Positions 1-7,776 of a stretch of DNA of 64,000 bases are shown one piece after another; positions within the stretch are counted from its first letter, which is position 1; the number at the start of each line of letters is the position of its first letter. Both the position numbers and the translations under genes were made by a program. The stretch spans positions 3,608,501 to 3,672,500 of the forward strand of contig NZ_CP151943.1 of the NCBI RefSeq assembly GCF_038592905.1, in the 5' to 3' direction. The DNA comes from Neobacillus sp. FSL H8-0543 (GTDB taxonomy: Bacteria > Bacillota > Bacilli > Bacillales > Cytobacillaceae). Below the pieces are notes generated by a model. That model saw nothing but the letters and a program-made list of their open reading frames with translations, did no database searches and was not told the DNA's origin.

Positions 1-83
1 TTGCCACAAAACCTTCACATTTCCCCAAAAACCACCTGACCTTTTTCCCCTTTAAACAATATATAAACTATGAAAGGAATTTT

Positions 84-125
84 AGGCACTTTCCATAAAA
101 CTGGAAAGTGCCTGTGCACTTTTTC
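84..125. repeat. palindromic intergenic repeat, copy 1 (GTGCC family)
   Basis: Two 11-base arms (AGGCACTTTCC at 84-94 and its complement at 103-113) enclose a short loop and are followed by TGTGCACTTTTTCGCT. The core CCATAAAA-TGGAA and the TTTTTCGCT tail recur at 5136-5183 and, in part, at 9571-9622, so this is a dispersed hairpin and not only a local terminator. It lies just beyond the 3' end of the efflux gene. Confidence 0.7.
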
Positions 126-132
126 GCTGAAT

Positions 133-1503
133 TTAACTAAACTGCTGTAACTTAGCTCTTCGATAATATAAACCGTATATTATAACAGCCATAATGATAA
201 CAAAGGAGAAGCAAATATAAATTGTTCTATAAACAATTTCGGAAGATAAATTTTCTTGAATGGTTAATAATAATCCGGAAATGGTCACTCCGAGCCCCGC
301 AGCGAAAAATTGCATTAATTGGGCGATCCCTATCCCTGAACCGATTTGAGTGATTGGCAGGATCCTTGTTATCTCGTTCGAAATACTTGATGCAAGTGCG
401 GTAAAGCCAACGCTTGCGAACATATAGGTAAAAAGGATGAAATAAGGATTGACGGTAGAAAGCCATGCAAATTGGATGGAGGCACCTAATAGCAATAATT
501 GCCCAAAAATAATTATCGGTCCATTCCCAAAACGGTCAATGTATCTTCCTATAAATAGACCGGCAACTACGGCGATAATGGCTCCTGGAAAAATAATCAT
601 TCCTAACTCTGCTGGTCCTTTTCCGAATACGCTTGTAAGAATAATCGGCATTAAAAACAGATTTGAAAAGTTTATGAAAAAAGCTGTACCATTAACAAAA
701 AGGAGCTTTGTGTATTGCTTATTTCTCAGGAGGATTGGCGGAATAAACGGTTCTTCCGTCTTATTAAGATATTTCCACCACATTGCAAAAAGAACGACTG
801 TTCCTAATAAAATCCCATACGAAAAGGTGGATAGAAAAAGTAACAGACCTGTCACACTAAGTCCCGTAAGGATAGCGCCGTATAAATCGAAATGCCCTTT
901 TTTGATCACCTCATTCGGCAATAATTTCAGGAAGAAAGGAATAGACAGAACAGAAAAAATCGTGACAATGAAAAGATAATTCCATCCTAAATATTGAGTA
1001 ATTACTCCCCCTAATACGGGACCTAACCCAAATGCTAAAGAGGCGGCTGAAGTAATCATGGCCATTGCTTTTCCGCGCCTTGATAGGGGGATATAGCGCC
1101 CAGCCATAATCATGCTTAATCCCATAACGGCTCCTGCTCCAGCTGCTTGAAGAATTCGAACTCCTAATAAGAGAAAAAAATTAGTTGAAAAGAAACCGAT
1201 GATTGATGAGATTCCTAATAGGCAAATTCCATAGAGTAGAAGTCTTGTGAGGGGAACAAAATCAGATAGTCTGCCAAAAGTAATCGTTGAAAGTGCAAAC
1301 ATGATGGAATAACCTGATACCAGCCATGAGGCGGTGGATGAATTTAATGCTAAGTCTTTAAGTATAAATGGTAATGCAACATTAAACATGGTTGTATTCA
1401 TTACCACGAGCAAAATGGTAACACTCCATACTAAAATGAGTTTATTCTCTTGTAAGTGCACCGCGCTTTCCGTTTTGGAAGAAGCTGTTAAAATAGAAGA
1501 CAT
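133..1503 (-). CDS. MFS drug efflux transporter, Tet(L)/DHA2-like
   Basis: A 456-residue polytopic membrane protein of the major facilitator superfamily, probably a proton-coupled exporter of drugs or other toxic compounds. The cytoplasmic loop motif GRLSD (residues 77-81) corresponds to MFS motif A. GLGPVLGG (159-166) is the antiporter motif C. The length suits a 12-14 segment DHA-type pump, and the pattern most resembles Tet(K)/Tet(L) and related exporters. The start has an AAGGAGGG ribosome site. It is the second gene after a hotdog thioesterase on the same strand, downstream of operators shared with the divergent TetR-type gene, so it is probably de-repressed by that regulator's ligand. 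The substrate cannot be told from sequence. Confidence 0.88.
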   Translation of the reverse strand: MSSILTASSKTESAVHLQENKLILVWSVTILLVVMNTTMFNVALPFILKDLALNSSTASWLVSGYSIMFALSTITFGRLSDFVPLTRLLLYGICLLGISSIIGFFSTNFFLLLGVRILQAAGAGAVMGLSMIMAGRYIPLSRRGKAMAMITSAASLAFGLGPVLGGVITQYLGWNYLFIVTIFSVLSIPFFLKLLPNEVIKKGHFDLYGAILTGLSVTGLLLFLSTFSYGILLGTVVLFAMWWKYLNKTEEPFIPPILLRNKQYTKLLFVNGTAFFINFSNLFLMPIILTSVFGKGPAELGMIIFPGAIIAVVAGLFIGRYIDRFGNGPIIIFGQLLLLGASIQFAWLSTVNPYFILFTYMFASVGFTALASSISNEITRILPITQIGSGIGIAQLMQFFAAGLGVTISGLLLTIQENLSSEIVYRTIYICFSFVIIMAVIIYGLYYRRAKLQQFS

Positions 1504-1567
1504 TTGATCCCTCCTTGCCTTTTAGATATTCACAAAATGGACTTTCTTTCACAAGTGGCAAGTAAGA

Positions 1568-2014
1568 TTAGTCTATTTTCACTCTTTTTCCAGCCGAGTT
1601 TCCCTTCAAAACCATACATGTACTTGTAGAATGGGCCACGAGACTTTGTTTTTCATCATATACATGACATTCCAGTAATCCGACTGTAGAGCCTTTTTTA
1701 ATTAATCTTCCCTCCGCTCGAAGATTTGACTTAAAAACTGGTTTTAGAAAATTCAACTTTATTTCAACCGTCGTAAAAAGCTCATCCTCTGCTAATGTAC
1801 TAGCAAATGCATAACCCATAGCGGCATCTGCAATGTCACATAATATGCCCCCGTGTAGCGTACCCATCGGATTATGTAATCTTTCCGCAGCATCCATTTC
1901 GATGACAACCATGCCTTCTTCCACATCTGTTACGTGAAAACCTAATACCTGTGCAATAGGAGGTCCCGGTAATTCACCTGCGGCCATTTTCTTTAAGTTC
2001 TCTAAATGATTCAT
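1568..2014 (-). CDS. PaaI-type hotdog-fold thioesterase
   Basis: A 148-residue acyl-CoA thioesterase-like protein of the PaaI/YbgC hotdog family. Near residues 48-66 it has the pattern HNPMGTLHGGILCDIADAA: the HGG turn followed by the long helix carrying the catalytic acidic residue. A longer frame opens upstream, but the chosen ATG at 2014 follows GGAGGGTGAAAGA at ideal spacing, whereas the upstream ATG has no ribosome site. It lies just ahead of the MFS gene with a 64-base gap and the same orientation, so co-transcription is likely. A perfect 8-bp inverted repeat at 2065-2086 sits where its promoter should be. The pairing with an efflux pump under a TetR regulator suggests handling of a lipophilic acid or its CoA ester, but that is inference. 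Confidence 0.88.
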   Translation of the reverse strand: MNHLENLKKMAAGELPGPPIAQVLGFHVTDVEEGMVVIEMDAAERLHNPMGTLHGGILCDIADAAMGYAFASTLAEDELFTTVEIKLNFLKPVFKSNLRAEGRLIKKGSTVGLLECHVYDEKQSLVAHSTSTCMVLKGNSAGKRVKID

Positions 2015-2064
2015 TCTTTCACCCTCCATATTAAAATTAATTAGCTTTGACAAAACCAATAACA

Positions 2065-2086
2065 TTTTAGAACGTTCATTCTAAAA
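2065..2086. promoter_or_regulatory. putative TetR-type operator, site 1
   Basis: A palindrome with perfect arms TTTTAGAA and TTCTAAAA around CGTTCA. The core AGAACGTTCATTCT recurs in variant form around the divergent tetR gene. It lies 51 bases upstream of the thioesterase start, a position suited to repressing that operon. Confidence 0.6.
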
Positions 2087-2265
2087 ATATTAATCCAATA
2101 CCGCTAAAGTGGAATCGATGATGTTTTGAAGTTTCTCTTTGGTTATGCAAGGTTCATTCTACTGTTGAATGTATAATTAAACATCCAGGGGTTTTCCATG
2201 ATTAGAGAAAACGGTCATTTCAAATAATCCTCCTATCGCTAACTTAATTAAAAAAATTGTATCAT

Positions 2266-2293
2266 TTTTAGAACGTTCAGTAAAGAATATTCT
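2266..2293. promoter_or_regulatory. putative TetR-type operator, site 2
   Basis: TTTTAGAACGTTCA, identical over 14 bases to the left part of site 1, is followed by the 10-bp palindrome AGAATATTCT at 2284-2293. It lies midway between the divergent thioesterase and tetR genes. Apart from such sites the 508-base divergent region 2015-2522 holds no gene that I can support. Confidence 0.5.
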
Positions 2294-2401
2294 AACTATT
2301 CTAACGATATGGTGGTATTGAGCTATAAATTAAGAAAAAAGCACTGTCCTGGTGATTCTGGAAAACCGGGTAAAGGGGGTATTAATTACTTGATTTAATT
2401 C

Positions 2402-2430
2402 TTTACTGTTCGTTCTCGAAATGTTATCAT
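2402..2430 (+). promoter_or_regulatory. putative tetR promoter with embedded operator, site 3
   Basis: TTTACT (2402-2407), 17 bases, then TATCAT (2425-2430) make a good sigma-A-type promoter pointing at the tetR gene. The spacer contains TGTTCGTTCTC, an inverse half-match of the AGAACG operator word, which would allow repression by the regulator itself. Confidence 0.5.
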
Positions 2431-2472
2431 AGCTGTGTGGAGGGGAATAAGCCACATTTTTTTAAAATAACG

Positions 2473-2486
2473 AGAATATTCATTCT
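2473..2486. promoter_or_regulatory. putative TetR-type operator, site 4
   Basis: AGAATATTCATTCT differs from site 1 (AGAACGTTCATTCT) at two bases. It sits in the tetR leader, 36 bases before the start codon. Confidence 0.5.
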
Positions 2487-2522
2487 TAAATATGCTGTAA
2501 TGCGTTCGAGGGTAGGGATAGT

Positions 2523-3098
2523 ATGGCTAGAAACAAAGAATATGATGAAAATGAAGTATTACGAAAAGCTATGGAACTTTTTTGGAAACAAGGCTATGAA
2601 AAAACCTCCATGCAAGATTTGGTGACGCATATGGGCATCCATCGCAGAAGCCTGTACGATACGTTTGGAGACAAGCATGCGTTGTTCATGAAAGCATTGG
2701 AACGCTATGGCGAGATAATAGAAACCAGAATAGAAACGCAAATAAAGCCGCTGGTTTCGGTCAAGCAGGCTATCAGGAGTTTATTTGAGATGGCGATCCA
2801 TCAAAATGAACAACAACCAATTGGATGCTTGACAGTGAATACAGCAGTTGAATTGTCCTTGCATGACGAAGAAGCAGCAGAAAAGGTTGTCGAGAGTTTT
2901 TCCAAGACAGAACGTCTGCTGTACAAGCTATTGAAGCGTGGTCAAAAATCGGGGGAAATATCCGATCATCATGATGCGGAAAGACTCTCCCAGTTTATCC
3001 ATAATTCGTTAGTGGGATTACGGGTATTGGCGAAAACCACCGATGACAAACAAAAACTGGAAAGCATTATCGACATGACATTGTCTGTCTTGGATTAA
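2523..3098 (+). CDS. TetR/AcrR-family transcriptional regulator
   Basis: A 191-residue one-component regulator. The N-terminal helix-turn-helix spans about residues 10-55 and includes TSMQDLVTHMGIHRRSLYDTFGDK, the usual TetR layout of recognition helix followed by Y-x-x-F-x-x-K. The rest is an all-helical ligand and dimer domain. The start ATG follows a purine-rich but imperfect ribosome site. Repeated AGAACG-type inverted repeats flank the gene on both sides, at the divergent thioesterase/efflux operon and before the downstream SDR gene, so it probably represses itself and both neighbours. The inducing ligand is unknown. Confidence 0.9.
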   Translation: MARNKEYDENEVLRKAMELFWKQGYEKTSMQDLVTHMGIHRRSLYDTFGDKHALFMKALERYGEIIETRIETQIKPLVSVKQAIRSLFEMAIHQNEQQPIGCLTVNTAVELSLHDEEAAEKVVESFSKTERLLYKLLKRGQKSGEISDHHDAERLSQFIHNSLVGLRVLAKTTDDKQKLESIIDMTLSVLD

Positions 3099-3120
3099 GC
3101 TTTCTTTTTTTGATATTTTG

Positions 3121-3134
3121 AGAACGACCGTTCT
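3121..3134. promoter_or_regulatory. putative TetR-type operator, site 5
   Basis: AGAACG-AC-CGTTCT, with perfect 6-bp arms, lies 22 bases after the tetR stop and about 110 bases before the SDR gene. It is the most symmetric copy of the operator word and suggests that the SDR gene belongs to the same regulon. Confidence 0.6.
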
Positions 3135-3247
3135 AAATATAGTAAATGAGGGGATTCAATCGTTGACTTCAACTAGTTTGATGAGCAGACATAGTTTGCC
3201 TCATCGTTTAGTTGTAGGTTCAAACATCTGAAAGGAGAATGATGATT

Positions 3248-3946
3248 ATGGATCTTTCAAAACAAACTGCGCTCGTCACTGGCGCAAACCGAGGACTCGG
3301 TCGACAACTCGCTCTTGAACTCATTTCTCGCGGCGCTATTGTTTATGCGGGGGCGCGCAACCCGGATAGCATCCAACTGCCGGGGGCAAAACCATTGCAA
3401 ATCGATATCACCGATCCTAACTCTGTGGCAGCGGCGGCAGAGGTCGCGGGCGACGTGACTCTGCTGATAAACAATGCGGGAGTGTCGACAGGCGCCACCC
3501 TTATCAATGGTAATTTGGAGGACATCTACACCGAATTTAATACGAACTTTTTCGGAACTCTTTCAATGGTTCGCGCCTTTGCGCCGAAAATCGCCTCGAA
3601 CGGGGGCGGTACTATTCTTAACATTCTTTCGGTGTTGTCCTGGTTCAGTACTGTGAATTTAGGAGCATATTCTGCCGCGAAGTCGGCCGAGTGGGCTCTC
3701 ACCAACGCCATTCGTTTAGAACTGGCTGACCAGAAGATACTTGTTGCCGGACTTCATGTCGGGTACATAGACACGGACTTGACTGCTGGTATCTCCGCAC
3801 CTAAGTTGAATGCTGCTGACGTCGCCAAGATTGCTATCGACGGAATCCAGGCTGGCAGCTATGAAATTCTTGTCGACGAGTTAAGCGGAAAGGTTCAGAA
3901 AGGTCTGGCTGGCGGAGTCTCGGCTCTATACCCGCAGTTCGCATAG
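3248..3946 (+). CDS. short-chain dehydrogenase/reductase (SDR), classical type
   Basis: A 232-residue NAD(P)-dependent oxidoreductase with the Rossmann motif TGANRGLG (residues 11-18), the NNAG motif, a catalytic Ser in NILSVLS and the Y-x-x-x-K pair in GAYSAAKSA. Three ATGs open the frame. The one at 3248 follows AAAGGAG at 10 bases and begins the conserved strand MDLSKQTALVTG, so I prefer it to 3239 and 3242, which crowd the ribosome site. Third codon positions are visibly richer in G and C than in neighbouring genes, which hints at recent acquisition. Its position behind a TetR-type operator suggests control by the upstream regulator. The substrate is unknown. Confidence 0.88.
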   Translation: MDLSKQTALVTGANRGLGRQLALELISRGAIVYAGARNPDSIQLPGAKPLQIDITDPNSVAAAAEVAGDVTLLINNAGVSTGATLINGNLEDIYTEFNTNFFGTLSMVRAFAPKIASNGGGTILNILSVLSWFSTVNLGAYSAAKSAEWALTNAIRLELADQKILVAGLHVGYIDTDLTAGISAPKLNAADVAKIAIDGIQAGSYEILVDELSGKVQKGLAGGVSALYPQFA

Positions 3947-4128
3947 GCAATACAAATGAAGCAATATAGAGGGCGGACATCTCCACCTGCATCGTTGAAA
4001 AATACTTTTAAAAGTGAATTTTTTAAAAAAAGGGAAAATGTAACTCTTTTTTTCAGTAATCATTTGTATATACAAATAAACGGGGATTAGGTCTAAAAAG
4101 AAGTGAATAGAAAGGATAGGATGAAGAA

Positions 4129-5115
4129 ATGAATAATTTTCAAGCAATGGTATTGGATAAAGTGAATGATGAAACGAAGTTAGAAATAAAACAATTAAGT
4201 ATGGATGATCTTCCAGAAGGGGAAGTAACCATTAGAGTGGCATATTCCAGTGTGAACTTTAAAGACGGAGCCGTAGCTATCCTAAATCGATTTGTTACCT
4301 CCTATCCTATCGTACCGGGAATCGATTTAGTTGGAACGGTAATTGATTCAAAAGATGAACGATTTACAACAGGTGATGAAGTCATTGTTACTAGCTACAA
4401 ATTAGGAACAGGGCATTTTGGCGGATTTAGTGAAGTCTCACGTGTACCTGCAGAGTGGGTTGTTCCACTTCCAAAAGGATTATCCTTAAAGGAAGCGATG
4501 ATCCTTGGAACAGCAGGGTTTACCGCAGCATTAGCCGTTCAAAGACTTGAAGATAATGGATTAGAGCCTAGTCATGGACCTGTTTTGGTAGCTGGTGCTA
4601 CCGGAGGAGTGGGCAGTATCGCTGTGAATATCTTAGCTAAAAGAGGCTATGATGTTGTAGCTAGTACAGGCAAATCCAATCAAGAAGAATATTTGAAGGG
4701 ATTAGGCGCTAAAGAAATCATTGATCGTGATGAAATTGTAGATAACGGCGAGGCGCCAATGCGTGAAGAAAAATGGGCTGGAGCTGTCGACCCTGTAGGC
4801 GGGAAAACGCTGCAATACATTCTTAGTACATTGAAATATGGTGGATCTGTAGCGACATGTGGTTTTACAGGAGGGATGGAAGTTTCCACAACCGTTTTTC
4901 CTCATATTTCAAGAGGTGTTAATTGGCTTGGCATTGACTCGGTTGAATATCCAATGAAGAAGCGTTTAGAAATTTGGAATCGACTAGGTGATGATTTGAA
5001 ACCAACCACGTTACATGAAGATATGGTAAATGAAATCTCATTAAACGAGCTGCCAGAAGTATTAGGTGCTATTTTGCAAGGAAAAGTACGTGGAAGAACG
5101 CTTGTTAAACTATAA
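4129..5115 (+). CDS. YhdH/YhfP-family quinone oxidoreductase (AcuI-like, MDR superfamily)
   Basis: A 328-residue zinc-free medium-chain dehydrogenase/reductase. The N-terminal catalytic domain has YSSVNFKDG and PGIDLVGTV. The NADPH-binding Rossmann fold includes GATGGVGSIAVN and the phosphate-contacting STGK. E. coli AcuI (YhdH) reduces acryloyl-CoA with NADPH, and B. subtilis YhfP is the local paralogue; the length is typical. No zinc-binding cysteine cluster is present, as expected. It has its own AGGATAGGATG-type leader and lies 182 bases after the SDR gene. The hairpin repeat at 5136-5183 directly behind it probably doubles as its terminator. Confidence 0.9.
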   Translation: MNNFQAMVLDKVNDETKLEIKQLSMDDLPEGEVTIRVAYSSVNFKDGAVAILNRFVTSYPIVPGIDLVGTVIDSKDERFTTGDEVIVTSYKLGTGHFGGFSEVSRVPAEWVVPLPKGLSLKEAMILGTAGFTAALAVQRLEDNGLEPSHGPVLVAGATGGVGSIAVNILAKRGYDVVASTGKSNQEEYLKGLGAKEIIDRDEIVDNGEAPMREEKWAGAVDPVGGKTLQYILSTLKYGGSVATCGFTGGMEVSTTVFPHISRGVNWLGIDSVEYPMKKRLEIWNRLGDDLKPTTLHEDMVNEISLNELPEVLGAILQGKVRGRTLVKL

Positions 5116-5135
5116 AAGATTAAATAGAGAACAAG

Positions 5136-5183
5136 AGTGCCAGGCACCATCCATAAAAATGGAAGGTGCCTGGCACTTTTTTC
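5136..5183. repeat. palindromic intergenic repeat, copy 2, probably acting as terminator
   Basis: Perfect 13-base arms AGTGCCAGGCACC and GGTGCCTGGCACT around CATCCATAAAAATGGAA, followed by TTTTTTCGCT. This is the best-preserved copy of the family also seen at 84-125 and 9571-9622. The rest of 5184-5487 shows no gene. Confidence 0.75.
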
Positions 5184-5487
5184 GCTTTGTATATGAATTA
5201 GACTTCTTCTTTTTGTTGATAAAACGGGATAATCAGTTGAATTACGAGTAAAGTAGCACCCTAAATCGCATCACTTTTAGTAAGGTGACAGAAGTTTGTG
5301 TCACTCTGCTAATACATATGTTAAAACGGTTGCCAAAGTTTTACTGACTTTCAGATGTTCTTTAACGGTCAGGTTAGTTGAAGATAGGGAATGACACAGT
5401 AAGAGAAATTTGCCCTTCTACGCTTTCTCCTTTTTGTCTTATAGATAGAAAAGATTGTAGCTAAAAATGTACATTATCTGAATGGAT

Positions 5488-5497
5488 GTTTGTCCAA
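5488..5497 (-). promoter_or_regulatory. SpoIIID-like box and possible sigma-K -10
   Basis: On the minus strand this reads TTGGACAAAC, a full match to the published SpoIIID consensus WWRRACARNY. CATAGAATA at 5516-5524 fits the sigma-K -10 pattern CATAnnnTA. The same box occurs before two YjcZ-type genes (32385, 33063), suggesting mother-cell expression of the 5554 gene. Confidence 0.45.
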
Positions 5498-5553
5498 ACA
5501 GTTGCATCCTATAAACATAGAATAGTATTAATCTATACGGGGGAGGTGAAGTA

Positions 5554-5982
5554 ATGGGTATTAGATGTACTTGTGGTGCAATGGTATCAGGGACAGATCC
5601 TGCTACATCATTCGTCTTTATTGATCCACCTGAAGGAGCAAACGGGGGTACTACTCATTCTGCTAATGTTTGTGCTGACAGGCTAGACCTTAGCACTGTT
5701 GGAGTAGTATTTATGGATACTGACGGCGTTGGGGGAGATAGATCTTTCGAGTTTAATTCAAACGAGATTCAATCTGTTCTTTGTGAAGCAATGGATGGTG
5801 TATGCACGATAACAGTTATTGGTATGGGAATGGTGGAAGGTGAAACAGTACTTAGACAATTTCAAGCAGTTTATGTAGATGGTGGAGACGTTACGACAGA
5901 TACTGCATTAATAAATATAACGGGATTCGCAAATAGCTCTTTTGCTGCAGTATCCGTTATAGCACTTGGATGTGGCCTATAA
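5554..5982 (+). CDS. unrecognised 142-residue protein
   Basis: I do not recognise this family. The start follows GGGGGAGGTGAAGTA, a very strong ribosome site, and the frame is clean. The protein begins MGIRCTCGA and ends ALGCGL. It has six cysteines (two near the N-terminus, three mid-protein, one near the C-terminus), many small and beta-forming residues (VYVDGGDVTTDTALINITG) and no signal peptide or membrane segment. The composition resembles a compact beta-rich structural protein. The SpoIIID-like box and CATAnnnTA element upstream suggest expression in the sporulating mother cell, so a spore-surface role is possible but unproven. An attenuator-like hairpin follows at 6073. Confidence 0.7.
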   Translation: MGIRCTCGAMVSGTDPATSFVFIDPPEGANGGTTHSANVCADRLDLSTVGVVFMDTDGVGGDRSFEFNSNEIQSVLCEAMDGVCTITVIGMGMVEGETVLRQFQAVYVDGGDVTTDTALINITGFANSSFAAVSVIALGCGL

Positions 5983-6072
5983 TAACCACTTAAATTAAAA
6001 GCAAACTTGTTATAAAGACAGAAGTCTTTGTTCAACTACCGGGGGCTTTTATTCAATAAGCTAATATATACA

Positions 6073-6109
6073 AAAATGCTCAGAGTTTATATGACCTGAG
6101 CATTTTTTA
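6073..6109 (+). terminator. Rho-independent terminator
   Basis: AAATGCTCAG and CTGAGCATTT arms with a 12-base loop and a T run, 90 bases after the stop of the unrecognised gene. Confidence 0.75.
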
Positions 6110-6207
6110 TGCCAATTATTATGCTTATTAGCTTGTTAATTCAAATGCTAATTTTACTGTAATTTTAGCCACCAATTCGAATTTTGTACTTCAAAACAGA
6201 ACCCGTT

Positions 6208-6400
6208 AATGATGTGACCCCCAAAAGTTAGAGTTTTATATTAGGCAGCTAATTGGCTGGTATGGATTCGGTATTGAACCGGACTCATACCTGCCAATTT
6301 TTGCTTTATACGCTTGTTATTATAGTAATTTAAATATTCTACTATTCTCTTTTTTATTTGTTTCCCATTATTAAGAACATACGAAATATTTATTTGTTAT
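6208..6400 (-). pseudogene. IS3-family (IS150-like) transposase remnant with one terminal repeat
   Basis: On the minus strand, 6399 down to 6241 translates without interruption to the end of an IS3-type OrfB integrase: it includes IVEYLNYYNNKRIKQKLAG and MSPVQYRIHTSQLAA before a TAA stop. This is the usual C-terminal signature of that family. It is followed by the terminal-repeat sequence GTGACCCCCAAAAGTTAGAG near 6213-6232. No start, DDE core or opposite end is present, and an in-frame stop lies upstream, so the element is a decayed 3' fragment. It shows that this interval between two accessory genes once carried an insertion sequence. Confidence 0.85.
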
Positions 6401-6508
6401 TTTAGAAAAATGATTTAAATACCCTAGTTTAAAAGTACAAGCCGTATTCTATTATTTTGCATCTACTAATTTGTAAGGCAATTTTCTATAAAGGAGGTGT
6501 TATCATAA

Positions 6509-7474
6509 TTGACAACAGTTTCTATAGTGAGTATTTTTACAAGAGGTGCACGTTCTAGTGACACGCCAGAACTACGCACTTCTAGAGTTCAGGCAGATAT
6601 TAGAAGAGCAAATGAGGTATGGAGAACTGGTATTTCACCAGGCGTAAGCTGTGGAATTAACTTTGTTTTACTGAGTGAGTTTTATCGGCCGGAAATCACC
6701 ATCGATGCTGGTACAGTGACAGATGGTGTTGGGGACTCACGAATTGATAATCTTATTCGTGAAACCAGAACCCAGGTAAATAACGCAACGGCTATCTATC
6801 TCGTTTATTTAAGTGGAGAATTTTTTAGTGACGGTCTTTCCGTAGGAAATGCAGGTCCAAGTTTTGAAAATTTTTTCAACAACACCAACTATACAATCAT
6901 TGGCCGTGCTGCATTAAGTGATGGTGCTTTTGAAACATATTTACTTGCACATGAAGTTGGACACGTTTTATTTGGCCGCTTTTTGAACGATAGTGTTGAA
7001 AGTTTTACGGTGAATGATCCTTCGAACCCAGGCGATGCCCATAACAATAATCCCCAAAATATCATGTTCCCATCCGTCCCTGCCATGAATCCATTCTTAA
7101 ATAGCTTACAGTGTAACGTTGCAAGCCAAAGCAGGGTGATATTGGAAAACGCAGCAAGTACAGCAGGTTTTTCAGAGATGGCAGATGCAGGCGCCGTAGC
7201 TGGAAGCGGATTTGCAGGTAATGGAAATCAATTCAGGTCAGCGGAAGACGATGAATCATTTGATCAAATAGAGAGCAGTAATTCATGCGGCTGCTCTGAA
7301 GGTCACCATCATCATCACAATCACAATCACAACAATCCAAATGTAGTCAGAAAGCTCAATAAACTAATAGATTGTTTGATTATTGAGATGGGTCCGGACA
7401 AGCTAGAAATTTTTCCAAAACCACCAGAAAAGAAAAAAAAATCATCAAAGAAGAAAAAAAAGGATTGTTCTTAG
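6509..7474 (+). CDS. HExxH zinc metalloprotease-like protein with His-rich and Lys-rich tail
   Basis: A 321-residue protein starting at TTG, 9 bases after a perfect AAGGAGGTG. Residues around 145-165 contain LLAHEVGHVLFGRF, the HExxH zinc site with a following Gly as in metzincin-like enzymes. NPQNIMFPS about 40 residues later resembles a Met-turn, and the His in GDAHNNNPQ is a candidate third ligand. No signal peptide is visible. The C-terminal third is unusual: acidic linker, a CGC pair, a histidine run (GHHHHHNHNHNN), then a Lys/Pro/Ser stretch ending KKKKKDCS. The tail could bind metal or anchor the protein. The neighbours are the unrecognised 5554 gene and an IS3 remnant, so this is an accessory region. 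The protease call rests on the zinc motif alone. Confidence 0.72.
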   Translation: MTTVSIVSIFTRGARSSDTPELRTSRVQADIRRANEVWRTGISPGVSCGINFVLLSEFYRPEITIDAGTVTDGVGDSRIDNLIRETRTQVNNATAIYLVYLSGEFFSDGLSVGNAGPSFENFFNNTNYTIIGRAALSDGAFETYLLAHEVGHVLFGRFLNDSVESFTVNDPSNPGDAHNNNPQNIMFPSVPAMNPFLNSLQCNVASQSRVILENAASTAGFSEMADAGAVAGSGFAGNGNQFRSAEDDESFDQIESSNSCGCSEGHHHHHNHNHNNPNVVRKLNKLIDCLIIEMGPDKLEIFPKPPEKKKKSSKKKKKDCS

Positions 7475-7532
7475 TTCCTATACTGCAGTGCGGAGTATCT
7501 TTTTGATCAAGTTTATTTCGATTTATATACGA

Positions 7533-7588
7533 AAGAACACCCACAGACGTTGTTAAATCAACGTTTGTGGGTGTTCTTTATTTTTTTA
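7533..7588 (+). terminator. Rho-independent terminator
   Basis: AAAGAACACCCACA pairs with TGTGGGTGTTCTTT, with an inner ACGTTG/CAACGT helix, followed by TATTTTTTT. It lies 58 bases after the metalloprotease gene. Confidence 0.85.
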
Positions 7589-7616
7589 AAGACTTTTTAG
7601 TAAACTTTGGAATAAC

Positions 7617-7670
7617 GAATGTTCGGTCGATGGAGAAGGGGTTTCATCCACCGAACCCAAGGTGAAAAAG
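7617..7670. repeat. dispersed inverted-repeat element, copy 1
   Basis: GAATGTTCGGTCGATGGAGA...CACCGAACCCAAGG matches 9645-9700 closely in sequence and in flanking bases. The arms TTCGGT-GATG and CATC-ACCGAA can form a hairpin. It lies between the metalloprotease terminator and the convergent DedA gene. Confidence 0.6.
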
Positions 7671-7776
7671 GATGTTGTCTAAAATCGCTTGCCATCCACC
7701 TTTTTGCATCTCAATTGGATTTTCGCTTTCAGCGTCAAAGGTTTCACTTTTTTCAATTCTCACTCATCCGCTCTTA

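Noticed and set aside
449..979. 176-codon open frame antisense to the MFS gene
   Set aside because: Antisense shadow; translation looks like reversed membrane-protein codons.
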